From Woeseiaceae bacterium (GTDB taxonomy: Bacteria > Pseudomonadota > Gammaproteobacteria > Steroidobacterales > Woeseiaceae): a stretch of 43,353 nucleotides of DNA. Positions 42,273 to 43,353 of the stretch are shown one piece after another. Both the position numbers and the translations under genes were made by a program. Numbering within the stretch: position 1 is the first letter of the stretch; every line of letters begins with the position of its first letter. The notes below the pieces were generated by a model. The model saw only the letters and a program-made list of their open reading frames with translations. It searched no databases and was not told the origin of the DNA. The stretch spans positions 1 to 43,353 of the forward strand of contig JAHEFF010000028.1 of the NCBI GenBank assembly GCA_024640315.1, in the 5' to 3' direction.

Positions 42273-42585
42273 AACCAGCGACGCAGACTGTTGCGGTGTA
42301 GCTAAACTGCTTTCCGCACGGCGACAACACCGCGCTTGATGGCGCGGCACCTGCGTTCCGCTGCGCCGCGCCGGCCCGGCAACCCCGTTAAGCTTCCGTC
42401 ATCGTGCTCCGGCCACCCGACGCGCGGACTTGGGCTATTAATCTTTTAATTTCATAGGCTTAAGCAGTTTTACTACAAGGCACTTTACATAATCGAAAGT
42501 AGCCAATAGACTGCAGAAGCTCAACAAATAATTAATAAGAGCCTTTAACTTCTTGTTAGTAAAGGCCTGGGGGGTGTGACCTGGT
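42273..42585. other. Intergenic region with GC-rich hairpin then AT-rich segment
   Basis: This 313-bp stretch separates the SGNH gene from the GspA/ExeA-like gene. The first half is GC-rich and contains an 8-bp inverted repeat (GGCGCGGC at 42341-42348, GCCGCGCC at 42365-42372). The second half, from about 42430, is AT-rich (TTAATCTTTTAATTTC and TTAATAAGAGCC), likely holding the promoter of the next gene, but no convincing -35/-10 pair stands out. No ORF of interest was found. Confidence 0.6.
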
Positions 42586-43353
42586 GGTTAGTCGACTTGC
42601 CGAAACAAACTTCTCTGACGTTCGCGTGGAACGCGAACACCTTTTGCCATTTATCAGCAATTGCTACCGCTCAGCTGTCAAGAAACTCCTCAGGTCCTAC
42701 GAGGAGAAACGGCCAGCCGCGATCCTGGTCAGCGAAGGCCGGCTTGGGCCGGAACACGTTATTGACAGGTTTCTGAAAAGTGTTGAGGACGACACCGTCG
42801 TCATTCAGATTGACAGCTCCTGCACCGATTCCAAAACGTTTATGCAGGACATAGTCAGAAAAATCGGTTTCGACCCGAATGACATGAGCCTTGTGGACCT
42901 GGAGAACGTTTTCGAGTTGTTTTTGCAATACCAGCGAACCCATAAGATCAGAACGATCATCGCTGTGCAGGACTCAGACGCACACGGCTGGTGGGTTTTA
43001 GACAAGGTTCGCAGGCTGGTTGAACTGGAGGCGCAGGAAAAGTACGGACTCAAGATCATCGTTTCCGGGCGGCCGAGCCTTATCTCCGTACTTAATGAGC
43101 CGATCCTTGATGTCATTACCGCCCAGGCGGGCGACCGAATCGTCTTGACGCCGTTCACGCTGGCCGAAACCAGGAACTACATTCGTCAGCATATCGAGAA
43201 TATCGACGTCGCGGTCAACAACGTAGATGACGTAGGTCAGGTTTTCGAGTTTCTCGCTGTTAACCTGATTCATGAAATCTGCTCCGGCGTACCAGACGAC
43301 GTCTACCGGATTTGCCGCAAGTGTCTCGAAATTTACGGAGAGAAAGGTGACAA
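42586..43353 (+). CDS. GspA/ExeA-like AAA protein with degenerate P-loop (3' end outside window)
   Basis: The first 256 codons run from a GTG at 42586, with a G-run (42571-42576) nine bases upstream and an in-frame stop at 42562, to the right edge. The domain order matches the ATPase of the GspA/ExeA group: LKIIVSGRPSLISVL, then RIVLTPFTLAETRNYIRQHI, then CSGVPDDVYRICRKCLEIY near residues 233-251. The Walker A region (G-x-x-x-x-GKT) appears instead as SEGRLGPEHV (50-59), lacking the Lys and Thr/Ser, and the Walker B core is IAVQDSD rather than a DEAQ motif. This is therefore an ATPase-like protein that probably does not hydrolyse ATP. Whether a peptidoglycan-binding C-terminal domain follows cannot be seen here. 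Confidence 0.78.

Noticed and set aside
42345..42362. Sigma54-type promoter before the GspA/ExeA-like gene
   Set aside because: CGGCAC is present but the -12 GC is CC at the required distance, and the site is over 200 bp upstream.
42341..42372. Rho-independent terminator after the SGNH gene
   Set aside because: The 8-bp stem has a 16-nt loop and no T-tract, so it is recorded only as part of the intergenic region.

Overview
The window reads as part of a chromosome from a Gram-negative, probably marine or sediment-dwelling gammaproteobacterium. The reasons are roughly 55-58% GC by eye, lipoproteins with Gram-negative lipoboxes, many Sec signal peptides, a Tat substrate, quinone/cytochrome-linked D-amino acid oxidation and a GspA/ExeA-like protein. 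The Woeseiaceae/Steroidobacterales are my best guess from this gene content, but that is inference, not a search result. No rRNA, tRNA, CRISPR array, prophage or intact insertion sequence was seen.

Layout. (1) 1-4298, minus strand: a signalling operon of CHASE4 histidine kinase, stand-alone receiver protein, and receiver-GGDEF-EAL protein cut by the left edge. (2) 4443-7681, minus: NSS-family sodium symporter, DadA-type D-amino acid dehydrogenase and a cytochrome c lipoprotein, a likely uptake and oxidation unit. (3) 7848-9125, plus: a secreted metal-dependent amidohydrolase, closed by a strong hairpin against the convergent minus genes. (4) 9174-17241, minus: Asp/Glu racemase, D-cysteine desulfhydrase, an outer-membrane-type DUF5916 protein, DmpA/BapA-type P1 peptidase and M14 carboxypeptidase. 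(5) 17336-19307, plus: an unrecognised secreted protein and a TPR/TonB_C protein. (6) 19408-24160, minus: Xaa-Pro aminopeptidase-like M24, M28 peptidase, exported RidA and a Tat-exported DsrE-like protein. (7) 24242-25573, plus: an alpha/beta hydrolase with Ala in place of the nucleophile, a lipocalin-like protein, then a 116-bp tandem repeat. (8) 25865-26731, minus: a metallo-beta-lactamase-fold enzyme, divergent from 26885-30005, plus: AbgB-like M20 amidohydrolase, exported arginase-family protein and a VasI-like protein. (9) 30013-37027, minus: a tightly coupled cassette of 2OG-Fe(II) oxygenase, S9 peptidase, N-acyl-D-amino-acid deacylase lipoprotein, M23 peptidase without signal peptide and GST, followed by a ferredoxin-NADP reductase-like enzyme. 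(10) 37102-41245, minus: ACR3 arsenite exporter, a membrane-anchored lipase-like hydrolase, a cupin and a 67-residue protein. (11) 41469-42272, plus: an SGNH-like hydrolase. (12) 42586 to the right edge, plus: a GspA/ExeA-like AAA protein with a degenerate P-loop.

How it fits together. Peptidases or amidohydrolases of at least eight families (M14, M20, M23, M24, M28, P1, S9, amidohydrolase superfamily) lie beside enzymes for D- or racemised amino acids (DadA, D-cysteine desulfhydrase, Asp/Glu racemase, N-acyl-D-amino-acid deacylase) and enamine/imine clean-up (RidA). Most hydrolases carry export signals. The simplest reading is a periplasmic or surface system for degrading peptides, including aged, racemised or peptidoglycan-derived ones, with an uptake and oxidation module for the released amino acids. 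The least explained part is the 36-31 kb cassette, whose first five genes are separated by 10 bp or overlap.
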